Of a stretch of DNA of 64,000 bases, positions 1 to 9,792 are shown piece after piece. The stretch lies in the NCBI GenBank assembly GCA_029851945.1, contig JARKUZ010000078.1, positions 15,459 through 79,458 on the forward strand, written 5' to 3'. Source of the stretch: Terrisporobacter sp. (GTDB taxonomy: Bacteria; Bacillota_A; Clostridia; Peptostreptococcales; Peptostreptococcaceae). The notes below the pieces were generated by a model, which was given only the letters and a program-made list of their open reading frames with translations, had not been told where the DNA came from and ran no database searches. Positions within the stretch are counted from its first letter, which is position 1; each line of letters begins with the position of its first letter. The translations under genes were made by a program, and so were the position numbers.

Positions 1-1
1 A

Positions 2-457
2 AATGCTGTGAATGGTGAAGATTTTATAGATAGACCAGTTCATAGTTTAAGTTTTGGTCAGAAAAAAAGAGTGGCAATAGCATCTGTAATAGCTATGGAA
101 AATAAAATTATATTATTAGATGAGCCTACAGCAGGGTTAGATCCAGAGAGTACTAGAGCCATAGTAAACATTATTAAATCAATGAATAAAAATGGAATAA
201 AAATAGTAATTACAAGTCATGATATGAATTTGATATATGACATATGTGACTATGTATATGTTCTAAATCAAGGCAAAATGCTTATTGAAGGAAGTACAGA
301 AGACGTATTTGTGAATTATGAAGTAATTAATGAAGCAGGTTTAGAGCTTCCGTGGCTTGTGAAAGTTAATAAGAATATGAGTCTACCCCTATTTAGAAAA
401 GAAGAAGATTTATACAATTATTGGAGTAAAAATTTTCATGGGAATCTAAAAAAGTAA
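2..457 (+). CDS. cbiO: Cobalt ECF transporter ATPase, 3' part
   Basis: This is the C-terminal part of an ABC ATPase; the reading frame is open at the left edge, so the start lies outside the window. Visible are an ABC signature of variant form (LSFGQKKR), Walker B with D-loop (IILLDEPTAGLD) and the switch histidine (ITSHDMN). The LSFGQKKRVAIAS stretch and the downstream B12 operon point to CbiO of an energy-coupling-factor cobalt importer (CbiMNQO), with the other subunits presumably upstream. It would hydrolyse ATP at the cytoplasmic membrane face to drive cobalt uptake. Assignment to cobalt rather than nickel or another ECF substrate is inferred from context. Confidence 0.8.
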   Translation, partial: NAVNGEDFIDRPVHSLSFGQKKRVAIASVIAMENKIILLDEPTAGLDPESTRAIVNIIKSMNKNGIKIVITSHDMNLIYDICDYVYVLNQGKMLIEGSTEDVFVNYEVINEAGLELPWLVKVNKNMSLPLFRKEEDLYNYWSKNFHGNLKK

Positions 458-486
458 TCAATAAATAAAATTAAAAATAATATATA

Positions 487-520
487 AAAAGGTCCATATT
501 TTTTAATATGGACTTTTTGT
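487..520 (+). terminator. Rho-independent terminator after cbiO
   Basis: Nine-base stem (GTCCATATT at 492-500, AATATGGAC at 505-513) with a TTTT loop, followed by a T-run. It ends the cobalt-transporter transcript and separates it from the riboswitch-led operon. Confidence 0.85.
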
Positions 521-696
521 TGTGATAAGACTATATTATAGTTAAAGGATTTATAATTGAAAATTGACTTAATAAATGATATATTAAAATAATTATATAT
601 AATAATAAAAAAATGTTTTCTATTATGAATAAAATAACTATAATTAACTTGAAGAGTTTAATTGTAGATTATCATATTAAAAAATGAAAATTAATC

Positions 697-854
697 AATT
701 TAGGTTTTACAGTGTAAATTAAAAGGGAAAAAGGTAAAAGCCTTTGCAGCCCCCGCTACTGTGAGATGGATGAAACCATATTAAACCACTGTCTTATATA
801 AGATGGGAAGGTATGGAAGTAAGTTGATATTGAGCCAGGAGACCTGCCTAAATT
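697..854 (+). promoter_or_regulatory. Cobalamin riboswitch (aptamer)
   Basis: The conserved B12 box AGCCAGGAGACCTGCC lies at 833-848, and the upstream core contains GCAGCCCCCGCTACTGTGA (about 746-764). The closing P1 stem is visible as AATTTAGG (697-704) pairing with CCTAAATT (847-854). It lies upstream of cbiP with a terminator between, so adenosylcobalamin binding should reduce transcription of the cbi operon. The stretch 458-971 has no gene; it holds the cbiO terminator, an AT-rich promoter region and this leader. Confidence 0.95.
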
Positions 855-907
855 GTTTGTAAGAAAAATCTCGGGGTGAAGATTCAATTTTATACTTTGT
901 ATAGTAG

Positions 908-938
908 AATCCTAGCCTTATGCGCTGGGATTTTTTGG
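908..938 (+). terminator. Riboswitch expression-platform terminator
   Basis: AATCCTAGC (908-916) pairs with GCTGGGATT (924-932), one G-T wobble, followed by TTTTTT. It sits between the B12 aptamer and the cbiP start. An initiation codon at 876 would place coding sequence across this hairpin, which argues for the start at 972. Confidence 0.85.
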
Positions 939-971
939 TATTTATGTAAAATTAGGGAAAGGATTAAAGTT

Positions 972-2495
972 ATGAGTAAAAAAATAATGCTTCAAGGCAC
1001 AGCATCAAATGTTGGAAAAAGCACAATAGTTACAGGTTTGTGCAGGATTTTTAAACAAGATGGACATAGGGTAATACCATTTAAGTCCCAAAACATGGCG
1101 CTAAATTCTTTTATTACAAAAGAAGGTCTTGAAATGGGCAGAGCTCAAGTATCGCAGGCTGAAGCTTGTGGATTAGATCCTATTGCAGATATGAATCCTA
1201 TTTTATTAAAACCATGTGGAAATCATAAAAGTCAGGTAATTGTTAGAGGCAAGGTAGTAGGAGATATGTCATCTAAAGAATATCACGAGTATAAGTTAGA
1301 ACTAATCAACGTGTTAGATGATATATTTAAAGATTTTGAAGAAAAGTATGATGTTGTTGTTATGGAAGGCGCAGGAAGTTGTGCTGAAATAAACCTTATG
1401 GAAAGAGATATTTCTAATATGGGAATGGCACAAATTGCAGATGTACCAGTTATATTAGTAGCAGACATAGATAGAGGTGGTGTTTTTGCATCATTGGTAG
1501 GAACTATGTTTTTACTAGGTGAGGATGACAGAAAAAGAGTAAAAGGTGTAATAATTAATAAATTTAGAGGGAGAAAAGAACTTTTAGATTCAGGTGTAAA
1601 AATGCTTGAAGATATTATAAAAGTTCCTGTGCTAGGAGTAGTTCCTTATACAGATATAAAAATAGAAGATGAAGATAGTGTAACCACTAGATTTAAGAAA
1701 AAAGTTGGAAAAAGTGATGTGCATATAGAAGTTGTTAGAACACCTCATATGTCTAATTTTACAGACTTTAATATATTTGAAACACAAGATGATGTAAGTT
1801 TAAGGTATGTAGATTATGGTGAGGCTTTTGGTGATCCTGATATAGTGATTATTCCAGGAACAAAAAGTACAATAGATGATCTGATGTTTTTAAGAGAAAA
1901 TGACCTTGAAAATCAAATCAAAGAACTTCACAAAAGAGGAAAGTTAATAATAGGAATTTGTGGAGGGTATCAAATGCTAGGTAAAACCCTAAAAGATCCA
2001 TATCATGTTGAAAATGATTTAGAAGAAGTAAAAGGCATGGGACTTTTAGATATAGAAACAACCTTTGAATTAGAAAAAACTACTACTCAAGTCAAAGCTG
2101 TTATGTCAGATAATTTACATGGATATTTAGCTAATTTGGATAATAAAGAAGTTGGCGGATATGAAATACATATGGGAGTGAGTAATGAACTAGAAGGATG
2201 TAAAAGTTTACTTACAGTAAAAGAAAAATTAGGTGAAGAAGTTAGCTATATTGCAGGAAGTATTAATAAAGAATGCAATGTATTTGGCACTTATCTCCAT
2301 GGAATATTTGATGACATAGGATTTACAAGAACAATTCTTAATAACATAAGAGAAATGAAAAATTTAGAGAAAATAGAAAGTAAAGTAGAGTCTTTTGAAG
2401 AATTTAAAAATAATGAATATGACAAGTTAGCAGATTTTTTAAGAGAACATTTAGATATAGATAAAATATATGAAATAATGAATGAGCAAGATTAG
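972..2495 (+). CDS. cbiP: Cobyric acid synthase (glutamine-hydrolysing)
   Basis: CbiP/CobQ carries out four ATP- and glutamine-dependent amidations on adenosylcobyrinic acid a,c-diamide to give adenosylcobyric acid in the cytoplasm. The N-terminus has the modified P-loop ([10 protein letters not shown], residues about 9-18). The C-terminal half is a class I-like glutamine amidotransferase with the nucleophile in [11 protein letters not shown] and the histidine in YLHGIFDD. The 507 residues are normal for the family. The start at 972 is chosen because GGGAAAGGA precedes it and the longer 876 frame would cross the riboswitch terminator. It is the first gene of the operon; cbiA follows 8 bases later. 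Confidence 0.95.
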   Translation: MSKKIMLQGTASNVGKSTIVTGLCRIFKQDGHRVIPFKSQNMALNSFITKEGLEMGRAQVSQAEACGLDPIADMNPILLKPCGNHKSQVIVRGKVVGDMSSKEYHEYKLELINVLDDIFKDFEEKYDVVVMEGAGSCAEINLMERDISNMGMAQIADVPVILVADIDRGGVFASLVGTMFLLGEDDRKRVKGVIINKFRGRKELLDSGVKMLEDIIKVPVLGVVPYTDIKIEDEDSVTTRFKKKVGKSDVHIEVVRTPHMSNFTDFNIFETQDDVSLRYVDYGEAFGDPDIVIIPGTKSTIDDLMFLRENDLENQIKELHKRGKLIIGICGGYQMLGKTLKDPYHVENDLEEVKGMGLLDIETTFELEKTTTQVKAVMSDNLHGYLANLDNKEVGGYEIHMGVSNELEGCKSLLTVKEKLGEEVSYIAGSINKECNVFGTYLHGIFDDIGFTRTILNNIREMKNLEKIESKVESFEEFKNNEYDKLADFLREHLDIDKIYEIMNEQD

Positions 2496-2503
2496 GTGAT
2501 ATT

Positions 2504-3865
2504 ATGAAAAAAATATTAATTGCAGGAACAAACAGTGGAGTGGGTAAAACTACAATTTCCCTGGGAATAATGCAAGCATTAACAAAAAGAAATTTAAAAG
2601 TACAACCTTATAAAGTAGGTCCAGATTATATTGATCCTTCATATCATACATTTATAACAGGAAGATATTCGAGAAATTTAGATTCATACATGTTAGACGA
2701 TGAAAAAATAAAATATATAGTAAAAAATTCGTCAAATAATGCAGATATATCAGTAATTGAAGGTGTTATGGGATTATACGATGGATATGGTATTGATTTA
2801 GATGATTGCACAAGTTCTTACACATCTAAATTATTGAAGGCACCTGTTATCTTAGTTATAAATGCTAAGGCAATGGCAACATCTGCTGCAGCCATGGTAT
2901 TAGGATATAAAATGCTTGATACAAATGTAAATATTGCTGGTGTAATTACTAATAATGTAAGAAGTGAATCTCATTATAATATGTTAAAAGAAGCTATAGA
3001 AAAATATACAGGAGTAGAAGTATTAGGTTATTTTCCGCCAAATAAAGACTTTTCTCTTGAATCAAGACATTTAGGTTTAGTTCCTAGTATGGAAATAGAA
3101 ACATTAAAAATTAAATTTGATAATTTAGCAGATGAAATCGAAAAATATATAAATATTGATAGAATACTTGAAATAGCTGAAACAGAAGAATTTGATACAG
3201 ATTTTAATTTAGATAATTTTATTGAAGATAATCAAATGAATAATAAAACAATAGCAGTAGCATATGATAAAGCTTTTAATTTTTATTATAGAGAAAATAT
3301 AGAGTTATTTGAAAAATTAGGATTAAATATAAAATACTTTAGCCCAATGGAAGATAGACAACTGCCTAAATGCGATTATATTTATATAGGTGGAGGTTTT
3401 CCAGAGATTTTTGGTAAAGAGCTACATGAAAATAAAGAAATAAGACAAGCAATACTAAGTGCTCATGAAAAAAATATTCCTATATATGCTGAATGTGGAG
3501 GACTTATGTATTTGGGCTCGAAATTAGAAGATAACAATAAAAATGTGTTTGATATGGTAGGAATTTTTAATGGATGTAGTAAAATGACCTCATCCCTAAA
3601 AAGATTTGGATATTGTTTAGGCGAAGCTACAGAAGATACGATTCTTTCTAAAAAGGGAGAAATAATAAAAGGTCATGAATTCCATCACTCTATATTTGAA
3701 AGTGATGAAAAGTGTGCTTATCATATGCAAAAAATTAAAGCAGATAAAGTAGTTGATGAGTGGGCAGGTGGATACAGTAAAAATAATACTTTAGCAACAT
3801 ATTTACATACTCATTTTTACAATAATTTAAATTGCATATCAAAGTTTTTAAATTCTAATAAATAA
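2504..3865 (+). CDS. cbiA: Cobyrinic acid a,c-diamide synthase
   Basis: CbiA amidates the a and c carboxylates of cobyrinic acid (Co(II) form) using glutamine and ATP. The 453-residue protein has an N-terminal P-loop (GTNSGVGKTT) and a C-terminal glutamine amidotransferase domain with the cysteine in YAECGGLMYLG and a histidine near the end (YLHTHFYNN). It is homologous to CbiP in domain plan but acts earlier. AGGTGA precedes the ATG. Its tight spacing after cbiP and before cbiB supports cotranscription under the cobalamin riboswitch. Confidence 0.95.
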   Translation: MKKILIAGTNSGVGKTTISLGIMQALTKRNLKVQPYKVGPDYIDPSYHTFITGRYSRNLDSYMLDDEKIKYIVKNSSNNADISVIEGVMGLYDGYGIDLDDCTSSYTSKLLKAPVILVINAKAMATSAAAMVLGYKMLDTNVNIAGVITNNVRSESHYNMLKEAIEKYTGVEVLGYFPPNKDFSLESRHLGLVPSMEIETLKIKFDNLADEIEKYINIDRILEIAETEEFDTDFNLDNFIEDNQMNNKTIAVAYDKAFNFYYRENIELFEKLGLNIKYFSPMEDRQLPKCDYIYIGGGFPEIFGKELHENKEIRQAILSAHEKNIPIYAECGGLMYLGSKLEDNNKNVFDMVGIFNGCSKMTSSLKRFGYCLGEATEDTILSKKGEIIKGHEFHHSIFESDEKCAYHMQKIKADKVVDEWAGGYSKNNTLATYLHTHFYNNLNCISKFLNSNK

Positions 3866-3879
3866 GGAAGTAAAATAGA

Positions 3880-4833
3880 ATGAATATATTATCAATGTAT
3901 ATAGGATATACTTTGGATTTGATTATAGGAGATCCATACTCATTCCCCCATCCAGTAAGATATATTGGTAAGTTAATTAGCTGTGTGGAAAAATTAATAA
4001 GAAAAATCACTTCGTCAGATAAAGGACTAAAAATAGCTGGATTTTTCTTATGGTTTATAACTGTTGGAGCTACTTTTGGAATTACATATTTTGTAGTAAA
4101 TCTTTTTAGGTTTAATAAAATAGCTTTTATAGCAGTAAACTCTATATTAATTTATACTACACTTGCTACGAAATGCTTAAAAGATGAAGCAGTTAAGATT
4201 TACAAAGTATTAAAAACTGGAGATATAGAAAAATCAAGAATTCAACTTTCATATATAGTGGGAAGAGATACAACAAGTTTGAATGAAAAAGAAATAGTTA
4301 GAGCAACAGTTGAGACTGTTGCAGAAAATACTGTTGATGGGATAATAGCACCATTGTTTTATGGATTTATAGGAGGAGCGCCTCTTGCTATGGCATATAA
4401 AGCTATTAATACTTTAGATTCAACGGTGGGATATAAAAATGATAAATACTATTATTTAGGATATGCATCAGCCAAAATAGATGATATTGCAAACTATATA
4501 CCAGCAAGAATCGGTTTAATTTTTTTAGCATTAGGAAGTCTATTTGTTGGATTTGATTTTAAAAATTCATTAAAAATTGGATTTAGAGATAGAAAAAATC
4601 ATAAAAGCCCAAACTGTGCTTATTCAGAAGGTGCAGTTGCAGGTGCTTTAGGAATTCAATTAGGTGGTACAAATATATACTTTGGAAAAGAAGTGTATAA
4701 GCCAACTATTGGAGACAAAAGTAGAGAAATAGAGATTGAAGATATTCAAAGAACTAACAAAATAATGTATTCAGCATCAATAATATCAATAATAATATTT
4801 ACTGCGACTTATTTTTTAATAGTTAAGTTTTAA
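3880..4833 (+). CDS. cbiB: Adenosylcobinamide-phosphate synthase
   Basis: CbiB is a membrane enzyme that attaches (R)-1-amino-2-propanol O-2-phosphate to adenosylcobyric acid. The 317-residue sequence is strongly hydrophobic. It carries the conserved early motif DLIIGDPYSFPHPVRYIG and the central VAENTVDGIIAPLFYG and DSTVGYKN motifs, plus CAYSEGAVAGALG near the C-terminus. Its substrate comes from the next two genes (CobD and PduX), so this stretch assembles the aminopropanol linker. Confidence 0.95.
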   Translation: MNILSMYIGYTLDLIIGDPYSFPHPVRYIGKLISCVEKLIRKITSSDKGLKIAGFFLWFITVGATFGITYFVVNLFRFNKIAFIAVNSILIYTTLATKCLKDEAVKIYKVLKTGDIEKSRIQLSYIVGRDTTSLNEKEIVRATVETVAENTVDGIIAPLFYGFIGGAPLAMAYKAINTLDSTVGYKNDKYYYLGYASAKIDDIANYIPARIGLIFLALGSLFVGFDFKNSLKIGFRDRKNHKSPNCAYSEGAVAGALGIQLGGTNIYFGKEVYKPTIGDKSREIEIEDIQRTNKIMYSASIISIIIFTATYFLIVKF

Positions 4834-4897
4834 AAGATTAAAATGAAATTACTAAATTACATCAATATAAAGAAATATAGAAAAGAGGAGATTAAGT

Positions 4898-5965
4898 ATG
4901 AAGGATTTAGGTCATGGAGCTAATGTAGAGCAAATGGCAACAATTTTTAATAAAAAAACTGAAGAGATAATAGACTTTAGTTCTAATATAAATCCAAAAC
5001 TTATTCCAAATTTAGAAAGATATATTTTAGAAGGCTTAAGTAAAAGTACAAGTTATCCAGATATACACTATACTAATTTGAGACGAAATATAGGAGATTA
5101 CTTAAATCTTGACTCAAAATATATTATTCCTGGAAATGGAGCTACAGAAATAATCTATCTTCTTATGAAAAATATTAAAAAAAGAATAGGAATTTTGAAT
5201 CCTACTTTTTCAGAATATGAAAGAGGAGCAAGATTAAATAATTTAGAAGTTATAAATTTTTACTTAGATAAAGACAATGAATTTGCTGTTAACATAGATG
5301 AGATAAAAGGTAATATAGATAAATTTGACAGTTTATTTATATGTAATCCTAATAATCCAAATGGAAAGGTAAAAAACATAGAAGAACTTCTAAAAATTTT
5401 AGCAGAAAATAAAAAGTTATTAATTGTAGATGAGACATTTATGGAGTTTGTAAGTGAGGAAGATGATTATAGCTTAGTAAAATATATAGAAACTTATGAG
5501 AATATTTTCATAATAAAAGCAGTTACAAAATTTTTTGGGATGCCAGGACTTAGATTAGGATACGGTATTACAAGTAATAAAGCGTTAATAGAAGGTATTT
5601 ATAAATATAAAGAACCATGGACTGTAAACTCTTTTGCAGATACTCTATCAAATTACATATTCAAAGAAGAATATATAAAATCTAGTAAAGATTACTATAA
5701 AAAAGAACAAAACTATATGATTAATTCACTAAGAAAAATTAAGAATATAAAAGTTTATGATACAGATACAAACTTTATATTAATAAAACTTAAAAATATA
5801 AATGCTGAAGAATTAAAAATAAAATTATTCAAGGAAAGTAATATTTTAATAAGAGATGCATCTAACTTTATAGGTTTAGATGAAACTTATATAAGAATAG
5901 CAATTAAGAGTCATGAAGAAAATGAAGTGATTTTAAAAGAGTTAAGTAAAATATTGGGAGAATAG
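4898..5965 (+). CDS. cobD: L-threonine-O-3-phosphate decarboxylase
   Basis: This PLP-dependent fold-type I enzyme decarboxylates threonine phosphate to (R)-1-amino-2-propanol O-2-phosphate for CbiB. The N-terminus HGANVEQMA and DFSSNINP match CobD proteins of the histidinol-phosphate aminotransferase family. CNPNNPNG and the PLP lysine region (AVTKFFGMPGLRLGYG, around residue 206) are present. The length of 355 residues is usual. On sequence alone it could be a HisC-like aminotransferase, but its place between cbiB and pduX settles the role. GAGGAG precedes the start. Confidence 0.92.
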   Translation: MKDLGHGANVEQMATIFNKKTEEIIDFSSNINPKLIPNLERYILEGLSKSTSYPDIHYTNLRRNIGDYLNLDSKYIIPGNGATEIIYLLMKNIKKRIGILNPTFSEYERGARLNNLEVINFYLDKDNEFAVNIDEIKGNIDKFDSLFICNPNNPNGKVKNIEELLKILAENKKLLIVDETFMEFVSEEDDYSLVKYIETYENIFIIKAVTKFFGMPGLRLGYGITSNKALIEGIYKYKEPWTVNSFADTLSNYIFKEEYIKSSKDYYKKEQNYMINSLRKIKNIKVYDTDTNFILIKLKNINAEELKIKLFKESNILIRDASNFIGLDETYIRIAIKSHEENEVILKELSKILGE

Positions 5966-5966
5966 T

Positions 5967-6869
5967 ATGAAATCTTATGGAATATGTCCAGCATCTTGTG
6001 GTGAGTTTGTTCAAGGAATCCTAGATAAGGAAGAATATTTATCTTCATATGCAATAGACATGTTTTCTATTGCAACTCTTGAAGAAAAAAAATCAGATGT
6101 AAATTTAGGTCCTAACAAATCTAGAAAAGCCATAGAGAAGGTTTTTGAAAAATTTAATATTTCACTTAAAGAATCTAGAAATATATCACTAGATATTGAT
6201 AGCAACATACCTGTAGGTAAAGGAATGGCAAGCTCCACTGCTGATATTGGTGCAACTATAAGGGCTACACTCTCATTATTAAACAAGAAATTAAATAATG
6301 AAGAAATTTCTTATATTGCTTCAGAAATTGAGCCGACAGATTCTATTTTATTATATGAAAATAGTATTTTTAATCCTATAAATGGTAATGTGAAAAGCTA
6401 CTTATCCTCTTTAGAAAAAGCGAAGGTTATTATATTAGAGCCAGATGAAATTTTGGAAACAAGTTTAATAAGAAGTAATCCAAGTTATCTAGAGAAGAAG
6501 TTGGAAAATAGAGATATTATAAAAAAATCTTTCAATTTGTTGGAAGAAGGTTTGTATAAGAATGATTTAAAAATAATAGGTAAGGCCTGCACTTTAAGTA
6601 GCTTAGCAAATGAAAACATACTTAAAAAACCATATTTAAATGAAATAGTTGATATTTCAGGAAAAATGGATGCTTATGGTGTTAATATTGCCCATAGTGG
6701 TACAGTAATTGGGATGTTAGTAGATGACAATATTGATCATGAAAAGATTTTAAGACATCTAAAGGATTTGGAACTAAGCAGATATTATAAAAATATATAT
6801 TTATCAAAGATTATAGGACAAGAAGAGAGGGAGGAAATAGAGTGGAATATATTAAAGACCCTAAAATGA
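5967..6869 (+). CDS. pduX: L-threonine kinase (PduX-type GHMP kinase)
   Basis: A GHMP-superfamily kinase of 300 residues; the signature PVGKGMASSTADIGA (about residues 75-89) is the phosphate-binding loop. PduX phosphorylates L-threonine to threonine phosphate, the substrate of the preceding CobD, during de novo B12 synthesis. The N-terminal CPASCGEFVQG motif is typical of this branch. It starts one base after the cobD stop, and its 3' end overlaps the cbiC start by 28 bases, suggesting translational coupling. Confidence 0.9.
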   Translation: MKSYGICPASCGEFVQGILDKEEYLSSYAIDMFSIATLEEKKSDVNLGPNKSRKAIEKVFEKFNISLKESRNISLDIDSNIPVGKGMASSTADIGATIRATLSLLNKKLNNEEISYIASEIEPTDSILLYENSIFNPINGNVKSYLSSLEKAKVIILEPDEILETSLIRSNPSYLEKKLENRDIIKKSFNLLEEGLYKNDLKIIGKACTLSSLANENILKKPYLNEIVDISGKMDAYGVNIAHSGTVIGMLVDDNIDHEKILRHLKDLELSRYYKNIYLSKIIGQEEREEIEWNILKTLK

Positions 6870-7471
6870 TAGAAGTAAAAAGTTTTGAAATTATTCAAGG
6901 TATTATTGATGATATCAGACCAGGATACAAGTTTAAAAATGAGATAGAAGAAAAAATAATTAAACGTTGTATTCATACGAGTGCTGATTTTGAATATTTA
7001 GATATATTAAAAATCTCAGATGATGCTGTTGATAGTATAATTGATGCGCTAAAAAATAAATGTACAATTTATACTGATACTAATATGGCACTGAGTGGAA
7101 TAAATAAAATGAAATTAAATGCATTAGGATGTGAATACAAGTGTCTAGTTGCAGATGAACAAACTAAAGAATTAGCAAAAGAAAAAGGAACCACAAGGTC
7201 TATGGCAGCAGTAGAAATTGCTATGAATGATAAAGGTAGAAAAATATTTGTATTTGGAAATGCACCAACTGCTCTTTATAAAGCTATAGAAATGGTGAAT
7301 GATGGAGGGTGTGTTGATGCTATAGTAGGTGCACCAGTAGGATTTGTTGGAGCTGCAGAATCTAAGTATGAATTAGAAAAAACTGAAATTCCTCATATAG
7401 TTGTACAAGGAAGAAAAGGTGGTAGTAATGTGGCTGCTGCAATAATGAATGCAATATTATATGCAATGTAG
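6842..7471 (+). CDS. cbiC: Cobalt-precorrin-8 methylmutase
   Basis: CbiC moves the methyl group from C11 to C12 to give cobyrinic acid. The 209-residue protein carries the catalytic histidine context RCIHTSADFEYLDI, TDTNMALSGI and the C-terminal GAPVGFVGAAESK and GRKGGSNVAAAIMNA motifs. It begins with GTG at 6842, preceded by the strong site GAGGGAGGAAAT, inside the end of pduX. It starts the ring-methylation block of the operon. Confidence 0.95.
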   Translation: MEYIKDPKMIEVKSFEIIQGIIDDIRPGYKFKNEIEEKIIKRCIHTSADFEYLDILKISDDAVDSIIDALKNKCTIYTDTNMALSGINKMKLNALGCEYKCLVADEQTKELAKEKGTTRSMAAVEIAMNDKGRKIFVFGNAPTALYKAIEMVNDGGCVDAIVGAPVGFVGAAESKYELEKTEIPHIVVQGRKGGSNVAAAIMNAILYAM

Positions 7472-7479
7472 GGATAACA

Positions 7480-8625
7480 ATGGAAGAGTATGTATATATT
7501 GATGGAAAAAAATACAAAAGAGGATATACAACAGGCTCATGTGCAGCAGCAGCTTCAAAAGCATCTGTGTATATGCTTTTAACAAAAGAAAAAATTTATG
7601 ACATAAATATAGATACACCAAAAGGTATACCTTTAACATTGAGTGTTAGAAATATAGAAATTAGTGATGATTATGCAATTTGTTCAATTGAAAAAGATGG
7701 CGGGGATGATATTGATGCTACACATAAGATGAATATATTTGCAAAAGCTGAACTAATTGATAATTTAGATGATGAAGAAATTCTTGTAACTGGAGGAAAA
7801 GGAATAGGTTTAGTAACTAAAAAAGGATTAAGTGTAGAAGTTGGAAAACATGCAATTAATCCAATTCCAATGAAAATGATTAAGAGTGAAGTAAAAAATG
7901 TTATAAGAGAAAAAGAAGATTTTATAGAAAAAAACAAATCTATTAAAATAACTATTTTCGCTCCAGAAGGAGAAGAGATAGCTAAAAAAACTTTTAATCC
8001 TAGACTTGGAATAGTTGGTGGAATATCTATTCTTGGAACTACAGGAATTGTAGAGCCTATGAGTGAAGAAGGATGGAAAAAATCTTTATCTATAGAATTA
8101 GAGATGAAAAGAGCTCAAGGCTTAGATAAGATTATTTTAGTACCAGGAAATCACGGCGAAGAATTTATAAGAGAACATTTAAAAATAGATATTCATAATT
8201 GTGTAAGAATGAGTAACTTCGTAGGATATATGTTAAATGAAGCTAAAAGGCTTGGATTTAAGAAGATTCTTATGGCAGGTCATATAGGGAAATTTATCAA
8301 AATATCAGCAGGAATTTTTCAGACTCACTCTAAAGTTTGCGATGCAAGAAATGAGATTATGATTGCTAATTTAGCTTTACTGGGAGCTGATTTAGACTTT
8401 TTAAATAAGATAAATGAATGTGTTACAACAGAAGGTGCAGTGGAAATAATCGATGATAGCAGATATAAGGACATATACAACATACTTTGCGACAAATGTA
8501 GAAATAGAGTAGAGCAATACTTAAATGAAGATGATATAGAAGTTGGAATTTATATGTTTAGGATGGATAAGTCTTTGCTTGGAAAATCAGCTAATGCAGA
8601 TTTAATTATGGAGGATTTTAAATGA
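7480..8625 (+). CDS. cbiD: Cobalt-precorrin-5B (C1)-methyltransferase
   Basis: CbiD methylates C1 of cobalt-precorrin-5B with S-adenosylmethionine and is specific to the anaerobic, cobalt-early pathway. The N-terminus RGYTTGSCAAAASKA is the family hallmark; GGDDIDATH, GGKGIGLVT, LGTTGIVEPMSEE and AGHIGKFIKISAG are also present. The 381 residues match the family. Its stop overlaps the cbiE start by 4 bases (ATGA). Confidence 0.95.
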   Translation: MEEYVYIDGKKYKRGYTTGSCAAAASKASVYMLLTKEKIYDINIDTPKGIPLTLSVRNIEISDDYAICSIEKDGGDDIDATHKMNIFAKAELIDNLDDEEILVTGGKGIGLVTKKGLSVEVGKHAINPIPMKMIKSEVKNVIREKEDFIEKNKSIKITIFAPEGEEIAKKTFNPRLGIVGGISILGTTGIVEPMSEEGWKKSLSIELEMKRAQGLDKIILVPGNHGEEFIREHLKIDIHNCVRMSNFVGYMLNEAKRLGFKKILMAGHIGKFIKISAGIFQTHSKVCDARNEIMIANLALLGADLDFLNKINECVTTEGAVEIIDDSRYKDIYNILCDKCRNRVEQYLNEDDIEVGIYMFRMDKSLLGKSANADLIMEDFK

Positions 8626-9230
8626 TTAATATTATAGGATTAGGACCTGGAGAATTTAATTATTTAACTAAATTAGGAGAAAAATTAATTTATTCTTCAG
8701 ATGTTTTAATTGGTGGAAAAAGAAACTTAGAATCAATAAAAGACTTTAAAGGAGAAAAAATTGTATTAAGTACTAATTTAAAAGAAATTTTAGATTATTT
8801 AAAAACAAACTTACATAAAAATATTTCTGTTATAGCATCAGGTGATCCCTCTATATATGGAATAGGAAAATACCTATCAAATAATATTAGTCATGAAAAT
8901 TTAAATATAGTATCTGGAATAAGCTCTCTTCAATATATTTTTTCAAAAATATTTGTTGATATGAATGATGTATATATAACTAGCAGTCATGGAAAAGTAC
9001 CAGATTTTGATTATATTTTAAACCACAAAAAGGTATGTATGGTTACTGATAATAAAATTGGGCCACATGAAATTTGTAAAGAAATAATAAACCGTAATCT
9101 TAACAAAATAGTTGTCGTAGGAGAAAATTTATCTTATCAAAATGAAAAAATAACTATTGGAAAAGCAGAAGATATTTTATCTATAAATAATTTTGATATG
9201 AATGTGGTGGTGATACTAGATGAACAATAA
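8622..9230 (+). CDS. cbiE: Cobalt-precorrin-7 (C5)-methyltransferase
   Basis: A SAM-dependent tetrapyrrole methylase of about 200 residues: N-terminal IIGLGPGEFNYLT, then SGDPSIYGIGKYL (SAM-binding GDP region). It methylates C5 in the late part of corrin ring synthesis. CbiE is separate from CbiT here rather than fused as in CobL; cbiT overlaps its end by 11 bases, consistent with the two acting in sequence. GGAGG lies upstream inside cbiD. Confidence 0.92.
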   Translation: MINIIGLGPGEFNYLTKLGEKLIYSSDVLIGGKRNLESIKDFKGEKIVLSTNLKEILDYLKTNLHKNISVIASGDPSIYGIGKYLSNNISHENLNIVSGISSLQYIFSKIFVDMNDVYITSSHGKVPDFDYILNHKKVCMVTDNKIGPHEICKEIINRNLNKIVVVGENLSYQNEKITIGKAEDILSINNFDMNVVVILDEQ

Positions 9231-9792
9231 TGAATTTATAAGAGGAAAGGTTCCAATCACAAAAGAGGAAGTAAGAGCAATATCATTAAATAAATTAAAT
9301 TTAAAGGATGCTAAAACTTTTATAGATGTAGGTGCGGGAACAGGAAGTGTTTCAATAGAAGCTGCATATACACATCCTAGTTTAAAAGTAATATCAATAG
9401 AAAGAAATAATGAAGCGATAGACTTAATCAATAAAAATGTTGAAAAATTTAAATTGACTAATGTTGATGTTATACAAGCTTATGCACCTATAAGTTTAGA
9501 TGTACAGGCTGATGGAATTTTCCTTGGTGGTACAGGAAATAACTTAGAAGAAATTATTAAATGGTCAAAAGATTTATTAGTACCAGGTGGAAAGTTAGTA
9601 TCAAACTTTATCTTAATTGATAATTTTCATGATACTTTGAAATTATTGAAAAAATATAACTTTGAAAATATTGATGTGTCATTGTTAAATATAAGTAAAT
9701 TGGAAAAATTAGGAGGGCGAGATTATTTTAAACCTCATAATCCTATTTACATAATATCTTGTGAAAAAGGGGTAGAAGATGAAAATGAATAA
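9220..9792 (+). CDS. cbiT: Cobalt-precorrin-6B C15-methyltransferase, decarboxylating
   Basis: A 190-residue class I Rossmann methyltransferase with SAM motif [15 protein letters not shown] (about residues 33-47) and the opening [14 protein letters not shown] typical of CbiT. It methylates C15 and decarboxylates the C12 acetate chain. It overlaps cbiE upstream and cbiF downstream (14 bases), forming a tightly coupled trio equivalent to the fused CobL. Confidence 0.93.
   Translation: MNNNEFIRGKVPITKEEVRAISLNKLNLKDAKTFIDVGAGTGSVSIEAAYTHPSLKVISIERNNEAIDLINKNVEKFKLTNVDVIQAYAPISLDVQADGIFLGGTGNNLEEIIKWSKDLLVPGGKLVSNFILIDNFHDTLKLLKKYNFENIDVSLLNISKLEKLGGRDYFKPHNPIYIISCEKGVEDENE

Noticed and set aside
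876..971. Upstream extension of the cbiP frame
   Set aside because: It crosses the riboswitch terminator hairpin, has no suitable ribosome site, and the added residues do not resemble CbiP.
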